NCBI GenBank assembly: GCA_019188255.1
Contig: JAETXT010000013.1
Location: 1,302,001 to 1,366,000, forward strand
DNA length: 64,000 nt
Source of the DNA: Verticillium longisporum
Taxonomy: Eukaryota > Ascomycota > Sordariomycetes > Glomerellales > Plectosphaerellaceae
Reading direction: 5' to 3'
Shown: positions 24,321 through 34,417 of the stretch, in pieces
Layout: each line of letters opens with the position of its first letter
Position numbering within the stretch: position 1 is the first letter of the stretch
Translations under genes and position numbers: made by a program
Notes under the pieces: generated by a model
Databases searched by the model: none
What the model saw: only the letters and a program-made list of their open reading frames with translations
What the model was told of the DNA's origin: nothing

Positions 24321-27170
24321 CTAGCTCTTTTTTTTCTTTATAGGTAGAATAGCTATAAGGATTAATATTAGGAGCTATTATTAGGGTTAATAGCTACTCT
24401 AATACGTTTATAATTCTCTAGTCTCTAGCGTATTAGATCTATTCTTCTAGTCTTAAAGTAAATAACTTAATAATAGGAAATAATAGGAAATAATAATTAG
24501 AAATAAGGAAAATATAGCTTAAGCTTATTATTCTTATAAATATTAGGCCTCTAATTCCTAGTACTTTAGAGTAATAGTATTATCTATAAATAGCTCTTTA
24601 AGGAAATAAACTAAATTATAATTTAAATAATAGGAATAGGCCTCTAAATCCTAGAAATAAAGGAAATAAATTAGAATTTAATAATAAATAATATTCTTAT
24701 AATTACTAAATATATACTCTTAAGGCCTCTAAATCCTTAATATATTAATAGAATATAATAGAATAATTATTAGCTTTTTATAGAATCTATTAGAATAATT
24801 TCTAATAAATTAAATTACCCTTTAATAAGAATAATAGGATTAAACCGCTTTAATTAAATAGGTTCTATAGAAGATCTATATATCTTATTAATAAGTTTTA
24901 GTAATTCTATTCTATTAACCTTTCTCTCTCCTTATATCGATTTCTTTAATTTTTATAGATTAGCTTAATATATATAAATAATACTTATATAATTAATAAA
25001 AACTTATTTTTATTACTCCTATTTATTCGTTTTCTTTCTTATTCTAGCTATAATAATACTTCTTAAGCGTAAAACCCTTATACTTAAGCCCCCTGAGGCT
25101 AAGAGAGTAGCTAAATATAAGAATATAGTTAATATTAATCGTAGGAGCTATTAATCTAGTAAATAGCGTATATATATAATAATATTTATAAGGTTCCTTA
25201 CCTAGGTTACTTTAAGTTTTATCTCGTTAATAAATAAACTAAAATTAATACCCTAGGTATTTATTACGATCTCGATCCTAAAGGATCTTATTATTATAAA
25301 TATACTTTTAAGTATTCTTATAAGCTAATATAAGCTTTTATAATCTATATTTCCTATATCTATAGCTCTAATAAATATTATCTTTAATCCTATTAATATA
25401 TTTAAGCTTATTATAAAGTTTTTAGCTATTTATAATAAAAAGAATTAAGCTATAAATTCCTATTCCTTTTTATTCCTTTAATTATCTAATTATATAATTA
25501 ATTAATAATATAATTATAGGATCTAGAGAAATAGCGTATTATCGTTAAAAGTATATTATAGATTATTAAGGAAGAGGACGCTAAAGGGGGTAACGATTTT
25601 AATAAAGACCTTAATAGTCTTAATAATATTAATTATAAAGCGGCTAAGCGGGCTATAGCTTTATAGCTCTTTAATTACCTCTAATAGGACTCCTTAGAGT
25701 AATTAGACTCGGATTCCGAGATATTAGAATCTAAGGCCTAGTCGCTATATAGTAGATCGTTTACTTTATTAATTTAGTAATCGGGGGGTAGCTATTTTTA
25801 TTATTTTAATAATTAAGCTAACGTTATATCTAGTATTTATAAGTTCTAGTCCTAGAATCTTAGCGATTATTAATTCTATAAAACGATTATTTTTTACGAT
25901 CTCCCTTTCTATTAATTTAATAATAACTTAATCTATTAATTTAATAATAATTACTTCCGCCCTTATAATACTTATTAGTATAGAAGTATTTAAGCGTTCT
26001 AATATTCTCCTTTACTTTTAATATATTCTTAAGCTAAGTAGATAGTATATTAAAAGATCGCTCTAGCTTTATTAATATAATCTTTAGCTTTAAAATACCT
26101 TAAATTACTTTTAGAATATTTATATAGAGATAGGTCTCCTCTTAGAATATTAAGCTAAGGGCTCTTTAATATTATTAAAGCTTATCTAGAAAGATCTAGA
26201 GAACTTCTATTTATAGCTTTCCTATATTCTTAGGCTCTATAATAATAGAATTAAATATTATAGAGCTCTAGTCTATATAATACTAAGCTCTATTAATCTC
26301 CGAATCGAATTATTATTTAATCTTTAAATATATTTACTAGATTCTTATACTCTTATTTATATATTCTAAGAAGAAAACTTATATACGCTTTAAAAATATA
26401 TTTAGGAAGAGCGTATAGAGCTATATATATTAGATTTATAAGAGCTTATATATATCTATAAAGATATATATCTTATTATCTAAGATATTATAGGTCTCTT
26501 TAAAGTAATTATTCTCTTTATTCTAGAGCGATATAAATTACTTAATTATAGTTCTATCGATTAATAAGTTTACTAATTTATATAATAATAGAATATAATA
26601 CTAAGTTAATAGGTTCTAGGTATTATTTAGAGGTAAAGTCTTATTTTATTATAAATAAAGTATAATCTCTTATTAATTAGATTATTTACTCTATTAATTA
26701 AATAACCCTAAAATACGAGGTTAATAGGGATTTATCTTCTTATTTTATATAATTCGAATTTAGGATAATTAAATAATCCCTATTATAAGTAATTATTTAT
26801 CGTTTAATTATTCTTATTATTCCTCTATTTTATAGAATATTAAATTATAATTAATACTACTCTTTAATATATCTATATTAAATATCTCTTCTTATAATAA
26901 TATTAGAATTAATCTCTTTAATATTTTAACGTTTATTATCCTTAGAAGAGGGATCCTATAATCTATAAGATATACCTTTAATACTCGAGAAATTATTAAA
27001 TTATAAGAATCGAAATCCTCTTTACTTTAATCCTAGAAATCTTTAATAAATACCTCTAAGAGATAAACTCCTTTTATATTTCTATATATATTTATTATTT
27101 TAATAATTTAAATATTCTTAAGATCTATAGATATTAAATTTAATAATCCTAGGAACTATAATTTTATACT
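24321..27170. other. AT-rich RIP-degraded interior, left arm
   Basis: About 2.85 kb of TA-rich sequence with no usable open frames. It is the left part of the interior of the old LTR element. No gene is supported. Confidence 0.85.
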
Positions 27171-27175
27171 ATTTA

Positions 27176-27462
27176 TGTTGAACCAATATTAGGGGGTTCC
27201 CTAGGGCAGTGATCTCGGTAGGGGATCACCGATATGGTGATCACCGTGGCTGGGATTCACAGCTCTCAGGAGCACGTGAATCACAGCTTACGTGATCGGT
27301 GAATCAGATGGGTATATCTGACTCACGTAGGTAGTGGTAATTCAGAGAGAGATCATCAACTACATCACAAGACTTATATCACCTACCCTACCTATTCAGA
27401 GCTCTCAGGCACAGCCAAAGCAATGAAACGGGGTTCACATAAGCAGTGAAGCCCTCTCAACA
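27176..27462 (+). repeat. 5' LTR of young Copia
   Basis: 287 bases, TG...CA ends. It contains a hairpin, ATCACC-GATAT-GGTGAT, near 27226-27242, and should carry the element's promoter. No clear tRNA-complementary primer site was found just downstream. Confidence 0.95.
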
Positions 27463-27805
27463 CTGATCAGTGTTGCGTTCAACGTAACACAGAACAGCTA
27501 GAGCTGGAAAAGTCAGGATCGATCCCACGGATAGCAAATTCGCTGTGCGTGAGCTCATCGGTTACACTTTACAAGTGATCGCAAGAGCACCGTTTGCTTT
27601 GAGTACTTCAGGACTCTTGTGAGAGCTTGGTAGCAGGGAAATCCCCTGTTACGTGATCTGTAGGAGCACCGTCTGCTTCGAGTACCTCAGGACTCCTACG
27701 CCCAAGATCACCACCTAGGCTATATTGCTAGCCACCAAACCCGACAAACGAAGCTCTACGGAACAGTCAATCAGCCGTAGCAGAGCTTCAACAAAATCAG
27801 CGACA
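27463..27805 (+). promoter_or_regulatory. Copia leader with two related hairpins
   Basis: This 343-base leader lies between the 5' LTR and the first in-frame ATG. It contains two copies of a roughly 37-base unit (about 27582-27621 and 27661-27699). Each is closed by a self-complementary stem: CAAGAG/CTCTTG in the first, GTAGGAG/CTCCTAC in the second. The copies differ by paired, stem-preserving substitutions. A role in RNA dimerisation or packaging is inference. Confidence 0.55.
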
Positions 27806-30800
27806 ATGAGCTCCTCGGATCACGGCAATAGCTCCGTGACAGAGCCAGAGAGCGCTGAAAAGATGCAACAGGAGTTCGACGGCATTCTGGAAGAACTCGG
27901 CATATCACGCCTAACGCAGAAGGTCAGGAAGGGTCTCGATATTGACTTCATCGTTAATGGAGCAGAATCACGGTTCCCTGGATCACTGGATTCGGCATCC
28001 GCAGATCTCAAGAGCGCCTGGATCCTTAAGGCAATGAGCGCATACGGGACCATGAAGGGAGTTCACCTCCTGGAGGCGTTTATCGAAGACTTCCAGGGCT
28101 GGACCGAAGAGGACTTTGACTCCTGCAATACAACGATCACTCGAGCGCTGAAGGTGTATCTAGCAGAGCGCGGGATCCCTCTTCCAGGAGCAGCAAACGC
28201 TAAGACGTCGAAGAGACTAGTCCCAATGCTTTCATGGGAAGAGATGCCCGACGCGACGGAGTCGATCACTGCCGACCGGGATTCAGTGCTCCAAAGAGCA
28301 GAGGAACAGCGAGACCAGTGGGACGACGAGCAGCAACCCACGGGGAACGCCCAGCTATCCCAAATCCGAAAACTACGAACGGGGAGGACAGATCCCCGAC
28401 AGCCCCTGGTTCCAGGGTTGTCTGATCAACGGAGCAGGCAATCCAGCCAACGAGAGATCACGCCTCAATCGCGAAGAAATGAGACCCCACCCCCAAATGT
28501 CACCCAGAACCCACCAGCTTGGTACCATGCTCTGCCGCCACACGAATCGGTGAATTCACCGATCGACGGAGCTGTAATCAAGCAATTCGCATCGCTCTGG
28601 AACAAGGAGAGCAATTACTCTGGGGAGACATACGATATCCTTGACGATAAAATGCGTATCTTCACGGACGTTTGCGAACTGCTGCAAATCCGCTATACGC
28701 AGCTCCACGCGCTCTTCCCGAGTATACTTTCAGGGCGCGCGCAAACTTTCTTCCTAGAGCACATGAACCGGAGCATGGGACTCCGTCAAATGTACCTAGC
28801 GATCAAACAACAGTTCGATTCGGAGATCAACAGAGCACAGTATCATACAGACTGGAGCTCGATGACGTTCCACTCTATAGCGGCAGAAGCTGATAACGCA
28901 GGAAAGCCGCGAATGGAAGTTCTCCAGATCCTTCTGGATAGGCTTCAGCGGTGCCAGAGAGCACTTGGCCCTGCGTTCAAGGAAGAGACTCATCTCTATG
29001 TGAACACTCTGAGGGCGGTTCAAGGCGTCCCAGAGCTGAAGATTGCACTAGCAAGGCCGGAGCGATCTTTCAATGCGCTATCCGCACAGCTCAAGAGCAC
29101 ACTGAAGGTGGAGGAGAACACCAGAACGCCTGGGCACTTCTACACCGACAGACGTTTTGGGAGCGGATATCGCCAAGCCAGTGGAAGGGGAGATCGCAGA
29201 GAGCAGTCGGTACGCAGAACCAATGATCGTCAGCCATCCAGAATTCGCAAATGCTGGATATGCTCTAAACGAGACTGCAGATCGACGAAGCACTCTCCCG
29301 AGGAGCAACAACGTTCGAAAGAGCAGTGGAAACGCATGCAGGAAGCGCGTGGGGATCAGCGGAAGGGATACCGTCAGTTTTTAACAGCAATGGAACCTGC
29401 TGAGAGCTCGGAATCAGACAATCCCACTTCCGATGAGCTGGGAGCAGACGATGCCTTTGGGTCTGATCCCGAGAGCGAACTGATGAATGCCCATACTGCA
29501 CACTTCCTAGCAAATGAGTCGTTCCAACACAGAATCAGGGGGAGCAGTCCGAAGGCTGAAATGACAGCTCCGATAGAGCAGCTCTTCACCCAGTATCAGA
29601 TCAATAGCACTTCCACGTGGTACGGCATCATCCCTGATACAGGCGCGGCATCAGTTTCCACAGCAGGAGCTTCACAAACAAGGGCCCTAATAGCCCTAAT
29701 ACCAAGCCTAACAGTCAACAAGCAGGGAATAGGGGCCAGAGTGAGATTCGGAGCAGGAAATCCCATTTCCACGACGGAGGAGATCACTGTTCCAACGCCA
29801 ATTGGGAGAATCACGTTCCATATCGTCCCAACGGATACCCCATTCCTGCTTTGCATCAAGGATATGGACGATCTCGGAGTCTACCTAGACAACACGCGTA
29901 ACGAGCTGGTAAAGCGCGTTGGGGAGATCCAGGAGCGTACGCCCATTTTTCGCAAATGGGGCCACCCATGGTTCTTCCTGGATACGAAGACCCATACCAG
30001 CTCCGGGATCACATACATGATGGGGACAGAGAGCGATGGAGCAGCGTTTCTGACAGAAGCAGAGCTCCGACGCATTCACAAGCGGTTCGGTCACCCATCT
30101 GTAGAGAAGCTATGGAACCTGCTCCAGAGAGCAGACCAGGACGTGAATCGGGACGCTCTGGAGCTGATAAACCGCTTCTGCCACCATTGTCAGATCAAAG
30201 GGAAGTCCCCGCAACGCTTCAAGTTTGCCCTGAGGTCAGATATCGACTTCAATTACGAGATTTTGGTCGATATTATGCACTTGGATGGAAAGCCCGTTCT
30301 TCATGTGATCGACGCGAGCACAGGATTCCAGTCCGCAACTTTCATTCCCAATTTCACAGCTCGCGCGACGTGGGAAGCTCTCAAGAGGTGCTGGTTGGAT
30401 ACATACCTTGGGCCTCCAGACGTCGTAACTGTTGACGCTGGAACGAACTTTGCCTCCGCAGAGTTCAGGGCAGAGGCACGCCTCCTAGGCATGACCTGCC
30501 ATCAGATCCCTGTAGAGGCCCATTGGTCAATCGGCAAGGTTGAGAGCTACCATAAGCCGATACGCAGAGCGTACGAGATCTTGAAGGCAGAGTCTCGCGA
30601 CACGAGCCTAGAATCGCTGCTTCAAGGAGCTGTGAAGGCGGTAAACGACACCGCTGGGCCCAACGGATTAGTGCCTACACTGCTCGTATTCGGGGCGATG
30701 CCCAGGATCACCGCCAACTCAGCGCCCACCGCGACCCAGGCGCAGCGCGCCGAAGCGGTCAATAAGGCGATGGCGGAGCTTCGGCGAATGGTCGCCAAGC

Positions 30801-32962
30801 GGAAGGTCAATGACGCTCTCAATACCCGTAACGGACCAGATACCAAGCAGTTGCTGCCGAGATCGCTGGAGCTGGGAAGCGACGTTCTTGTGTTCCGAGA
30901 GCGGGAGAAATGGACCGGTCCCTACAAGGTCATATCGGTTTCTGACACGGCGGTCACGGTCGAAATGGTTAACGGCCCAACGGAGTTCAGAGGAACACAC
31001 GTTAAGCCGTACAACAGATCGCCGGATCAGCAGGCTGGGGAGACAATAGTGGTTCGAACTCCAGAGACCCCAGAACCATTTGAGTACCCAGAGCCAATTC
31101 TACCACGACGACGCGGGAGACCCAGGAAGTCAACAAACGCCACGAATCTGTTACAGGCGGCTTTCACGGATCGCAAGAGCAGTGCGACCGGGACTTCACA
31201 GATCGAGCGCCAATTCATTGTCAAAAGGGAACAGCAGGGGTACGACCTAGCTGTTCAACTACGCAATGAAGGCAGAATAACGACCCCTGGGAAGCCATTT
31301 GAACAGTCCGACTGGGAGGAAATCGACTCACTCCTGGCAGCTGGAGTGATCGTGCCGATCAGGAGATCCGCGTTTCCCAGTGCTAAGATCTTTGGATGCC
31401 GGCTTGTAAGAGAGGTGAAAGGCCTCCCTCAAGCCCCATATGAGAAGTCAAGACTGGTGGTTCAGGGACACAGTGACTGGGAGAAGACAACCCTGCTAAC
31501 GCAGTCGCCCACGATCATGCGCTGTAGCCAACGACTGATCCTAGCGATCACCCCAACGCTACAGCAACGTGGCCACCAGTTGATGCTCCGTGATATCAGT
31601 CAAGCCTACACCCAGAGCGCTACAGATCTGTTACGCAACGTTCTCCTGCGCGTTCCCAAGGAGCTACAGCATAGATACCCCGACGGAATCGTCTTCCACG
31701 TTGTGAAGCCGCTCTATGGCATCGCAGAGTCAGGTCTCCATTGGTTTGTAACCTATCAGCGCCACCACAGAGAGCGCCTAAACGCCGTTCCAACGGGCTA
31801 CGATCCGTGTTTGCTTCTAACCAGAGCTGGAGAGAGCTTTGGACTGGTCGGAATGCAGACTGACGACACCCTCAACCTCGGAGAGCCCGCGTTCATACAA
31901 AAGGAACAAACAGAGCTCGAAAGCGCTGGCTTCCGGGCAAAGCCTGCTTCCGTCCTTAACGCAGGATCTGACGGCGTCTTCAACGGCTGTATCATCAAAG
32001 TTGGAACTGAAGATCTCACGATTCAACAGAAAGGCCAAGGTGATCGCCTAGAGCTGGTAACCCCAGGGACAGCGAGCTCAGAGCAGGAATACATCGCCCA
32101 GAGAGCTCGCGGTGCCTATATTGCTTCAACCTGTCAACCAGAGGCAGCCTTCGATTTCTCTGTTGCAGCCCAAGCCAAGAACCCACAGGAGGACGACTTT
32201 GAACGGCTCAACAAACGCATACAATGGCAGATCGCCAACGCAGGCCGTGGCCTGAATTACGTGCGCCTGGATCTCTCAACGGCCCAACTTTACGTATTTG
32301 TTGACGGCTCCTTCGCCAACAATAAGGACCTAAGTTCACAGATCGGATTCGTTGTCCTCCTTGGTAACGAACGTTCCTGCGATCAGGAGAACGCCTTCAC
32401 GGTGCGCGGCAATATCCTCCATTGGCAATCCATTAAGTGTAAACGGGTTACGCGTTCAGTTCTGGCTAGCGAGATCTATGGGATGGTTAGCGGCTTCGAC
32501 GCGGCTTATGTCCTTAAACAGACGCTCCAAAAGATCTGTAAACGCTTAGAACTGCCGCTCCCACGGATGGTTATCTGCACCGACAGCTACTCGCTCTACC
32601 AATGCCTGGTTCAACTGAGCGCGACAGCAGAGAAACGCCTAATGATAGATCTCATGGCGTTACGGCAAAGCTACGAAGAACGCGAAGTCGACGAAATTCG
32701 TTGGATCGCCGGAGGCGATAACCCTGCAGATTCAATGACCAAGGGAGCGCCAAACCAGGCACTGGAAGCGCTAGTGAGCTCTAACGAAGTCACAATCAGG
32801 ATTGAAGGATGGGTCAAACGTCAAGAAAAGAACAGTCAGGGGGCAAAGGCAATTGATATTAGCAAAAATGCAGCAAAGCCTAAAAACGAGCACCCCAGAA
32901 GCAAAAACGACGACCCCGCGATCAGCAAAACAGCAAAGCAACCGCTCCGCAAAGCGGACTAG
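27806..32962 (+). CDS. Copia Gag-Pol polyprotein
   Basis: One uninterrupted frame of 1718 residues from ATG 27806 (an open stretch upstream has no ATG). By DNA position the domains run in this order. Gag lies at about 28550-29150. A CX2CX4CX4H zinc-knuckle-like motif (CWICSKRDC...H) sits at about 29250. Aspartic protease IPDTGAASVS is at about 29630. The integrase zinc region HKRFGH...CHHC is at 30077-30190. The integrase core has Asp in VDIMHLDG, Asp in DAGTNFAS and Glu in GKVESYHK. Reverse transcriptase is at 31300-32050, with the catalytic box reading MQTDDTLNLG. RNase H is at 32290-32760 (VDGSFANN, SEIYG, CTDSYSL). The integrase-before-RT order defines Copia. All catalytic residues seem intact. 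Gag and Pol are fused in one frame, so no frameshift is needed. Confidence 0.94.
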   Translation: MSSSDHGNSSVTEPESAEKMQQEFDGILEELGISRLTQKVRKGLDIDFIVNGAESRFPGSLDSASADLKSAWILKAMSAYGTMKGVHLLEAFIEDFQGWTEEDFDSCNTTITRALKVYLAERGIPLPGAANAKTSKRLVPMLSWEEMPDATESITADRDSVLQRAEEQRDQWDDEQQPTGNAQLSQIRKLRTGRTDPRQPLVPGLSDQRSRQSSQREITPQSRRNETPPPNVTQNPPAWYHALPPHESVNSPIDGAVIKQFASLWNKESNYSGETYDILDDKMRIFTDVCELLQIRYTQLHALFPSILSGRAQTFFLEHMNRSMGLRQMYLAIKQQFDSEINRAQYHTDWSSMTFHSIAAEADNAGKPRMEVLQILLDRLQRCQRALGPAFKEETHLYVNTLRAVQGVPELKIALARPERSFNALSAQLKSTLKVEENTRTPGHFYTDRRFGSGYRQASGRGDRREQSVRRTNDRQPSRIRKCWICSKRDCRSTKHSPEEQQRSKEQWKRMQEARGDQRKGYRQFLTAMEPAESSESDNPTSDELGADDAFGSDPESELMNAHTAHFLANESFQHRIRGSSPKAEMTAPIEQLFTQYQINSTSTWYGIIPDTGAASVSTAGASQTRALIALIPSLTVNKQGIGARVRFGAGNPISTTEEITVPTPIGRITFHIVPTDTPFLLCIKDMDDLGVYLDNTRNELVKRVGEIQERTPIFRKWGHPWFFLDTKTHTSSGITYMMGTESDGAAFLTEAELRRIHKRFGHPSVEKLWNLLQRADQDVNRDALELINRFCHHCQIKGKSPQRFKFALRSDIDFNYEILVDIMHLDGKPVLHVIDASTGFQSATFIPNFTARATWEALKRCWLDTYLGPPDVVTVDAGTNFASAEFRAEARLLGMTCHQIPVEAHWSIGKVESYHKPIRRAYEILKAESRDTSLESLLQGAVKAVNDTAGPNGLVPTLLVFGAMPRITANSAPTATQAQRAEAVNKAMAELRRMVAKRKVNDALNTRNGPDTKQLLPRSLELGSDVLVFREREKWTGPYKVISVSDTAVTVEMVNGPTEFRGTHVKPYNRSPDQQAGETIVVRTPETPEPFEYPEPILPRRRGRPRKSTNATNLLQAAFTDRKSSATGTSQIERQFIVKREQQGYDLAVQLRNEGRITTPGKPFEQSDWEEIDSLLAAGVIVPIRRSAFPSAKIFGCRLVREVKGLPQAPYEKSRLVVQGHSDWEKTTLLTQSPTIMRCSQRLILAITPTLQQRGHQLMLRDISQAYTQSATDLLRNVLLRVPKELQHRYPDGIVFHVVKPLYGIAESGLHWFVTYQRHHRERLNAVPTGYDPCLLLTRAGESFGLVGMQTDDTLNLGEPAFIQKEQTELESAGFRAKPASVLNAGSDGVFNGCIIKVGTEDLTIQQKGQGDRLELVTPGTASSEQEYIAQRARGAYIASTCQPEAAFDFSVAAQAKNPQEDDFERLNKRIQWQIANAGRGLNYVRLDLSTAQLYVFVDGSFANNKDLSSQIGFVVLLGNERSCDQENAFTVRGNILHWQSIKCKRVTRSVLASEIYGMVSGFDAAYVLKQTLQKICKRLELPLPRMVICTDSYSLYQCLVQLSATAEKRLMIDLMALRQSYEEREVDEIRWIAGGDNPADSMTKGAPNQALEALVSSNEVTIRIEGWVKRQEKNSQGAKAIDISKNAAKPKNEHPRSKNDDPAISKTAKQPLRKAD

Positions 32963-33340
32963 GCCTCGGAATTCGAAGAATCCGAGTTTGACTGCTCTGG
33001 CGAGTCCCACCAGAGGCAGTCAAAGAGCCGCAGAGCTGCGGCCCGCCCAGCCGCCTTGCGGTCGGCATTACAAAGACCATCGAGGTCCTTGTTGGGGTCG
33101 TCACCCCCTTCGCCTCCTCCTCCTCGGCGATCGTCAGCATGCCCTTCACGACGGCACGCCACTTTTCCTTATCCTATTCATTGTTCTCCTACTGTTAATT
33201 GTTCACTTTAAGGCTGGAAGAGCAGATCTAACGCGCCGAAGACTGGAGATTGGAAGCGCGTTGGAGCGGCTATCGACCCTAGCGACAGCTCCCAATATTG
33301 GTTCTCACGGCTGTTCTATCCACAAAGAAAAGAGAGCCAG

Positions 33341-33626
33341 TGTTGAACCAATATTAGGGGTTCCCTAGGGCAGTGATCTCGGTAGGGGATCACCGATATG
33401 GTGATCACCGTGGCTGGGATTCACAGCTCTCAGGAGCACGTGAATCACAGCTTACGTGATCGGTGAATCAGATGGGTATATCTGACTCACGTAGGTAGTG
33501 GTAATTCAGAGAGAGATCATCAACTACATCACAAGACTTATATCACCTACCCTACCTATTCAGAGCTCTCAGGCACAGCCAAAGCAATGAAACGGGGTTC
33601 ACATAAGCAGTGAAGCCCTCTCAACA
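33341..33626 (+). repeat. 3' LTR of young Copia
   Basis: 286 bases, identical by eye to the 5' LTR except for one G fewer. Preceded by a purine-rich stretch (AAAGAAAAGAGAG), a plausible polypurine tract. Confidence 0.95.
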
Positions 33627-33631
33627 ATTTA

Positions 33632-34122
33632 TAATAAAATCGATATTAAGATCTTTCTTAACCCTTTAAATAAAGCGTATAATATCGATATCCTTTAGAA
33701 TAGTATTAAACTCCTATTATAGCTTTTTAGCGCTCTCTAGCTCTATTATAGAGCTATTATTATAATTTAAAGAGCTTATTATCGCTAAATTTATAAAGCT
33801 CTAGTATAAGTAATTAGCTATTCTATATAGCTTCGTTTTTCGGGTTTTATAGCTAGCGATATAGCTTAGTAATAATCTTAATCGTAAGAGTCCTAAGATA
33901 CTCGAAGTAGATAGTACTCTTATAGATTACGTAATAGGGGAATTCCTTATTATTAAGCTTATATAAAAGTCCTAAAGTACTTAAAAATAAAATAGTACTT
34001 TTACGATTATTTATAAAGCGTAATCGATAAGCTTATATATAGTAAATATATTATTTATAGGATCGATATTAACTTCTCTAGCTCTAGCTATTCTATATTA
34101 TATTAAACGTAATATTAATTAG
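33632..34122. other. AT-rich RIP-degraded interior, right arm
   Basis: About 490 bases, the remaining interior of the old LTR element to the right of the young insertion. No open frame. Confidence 0.8.
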
Positions 34123-34412
34123 TATTAAGAGGGCTTTACTATTTATATAAACCCTAATCTAGTACTTCTACTATATTTACGAGCTCTAAATAGGTAGGGT
34201 ATTTAATAAATCTTATAATAGTTAATTCTTATATATAATTCTTATCTACTTCTCTAAGTTACTATTACCTATATAAGTTAGATATACCTATCTGCTCTTA
34301 GCGATCACGTAAGCCGTAGTTCACGTACTCCTGAGAGCAGTGGATCCCAGATATCCTAGATACCTTAGATATCGCCATCCTAACCATAGAGTTCCCTAAT
34401 ATTGGTTCAACA
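34123..34412 (-). repeat. Right LTR of old element
   Basis: 290 bases. Begins TATTAAGAGGG, where the left copy has TGTTGAGAGGG, and ends GGTTCAACA. The outer portion, from about 34290, is less mutated than the inner portion. Confidence 0.88.
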
Positions 34413-34417
34413 TAAAT

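Larger units (their letters stand above)
27176..33626 (+). mobile_element. Young intact Ty1/Copia LTR retrotransposon
   Basis: A 6451-base element with 287- and 286-base LTRs, flanked by an exact 5-base duplication ATTTA (27171-27175 and 33627-33631). The LTRs begin TGTTGAACC and end CTCAACA. The only LTR difference I see is a run of five versus four G. GC content is normal and the single polyprotein frame is uninterrupted, in sharp contrast to the surrounding RIP-degraded DNA. The insertion therefore postdates RIP of the host element, and the copy may still be active. Confidence 0.95.
24031..34412 (-). mobile_element. Old RIP-degraded LTR retrotransposon, interrupted by a younger Copia
   Basis: The element is bounded by 290-base LTRs (24031-24320 and 34123-34412) and a TAAAT target duplication at 24026-24030 and 34413-34417. 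Its termini and several internal blocks match the reverse complement of the young Copia LTR, so it is a related family lying on the minus strand. Without the 6.45-kb insertion it is about 3.9 kb. The interior (24321-27170 and 33632-34122) is strongly AT-rich with stops in all frames, as expected from heavy RIP. No coding capacity remains, and which proteins it carried cannot be read with confidence. Confidence 0.88.

Noticed and set aside
24100..27170. CRISPR-like or satellite repeats in AT-rich DNA
   Set aside because: Repetition reflects TA-rich RIP product; no regular unit or spacer pattern was found.
27463..27490. tRNA primer-binding site just after the 5' LTR
   Set aside because: No convincing complementarity to a tRNA 3' end or tRNA-iMet half could be seen by eye.
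32802..33368. Extra frame overlapping the Copia 3' end
   Set aside because: It has no ATG at its start, runs into the LTR and lacks any domain; treated as 3' untranslated region.
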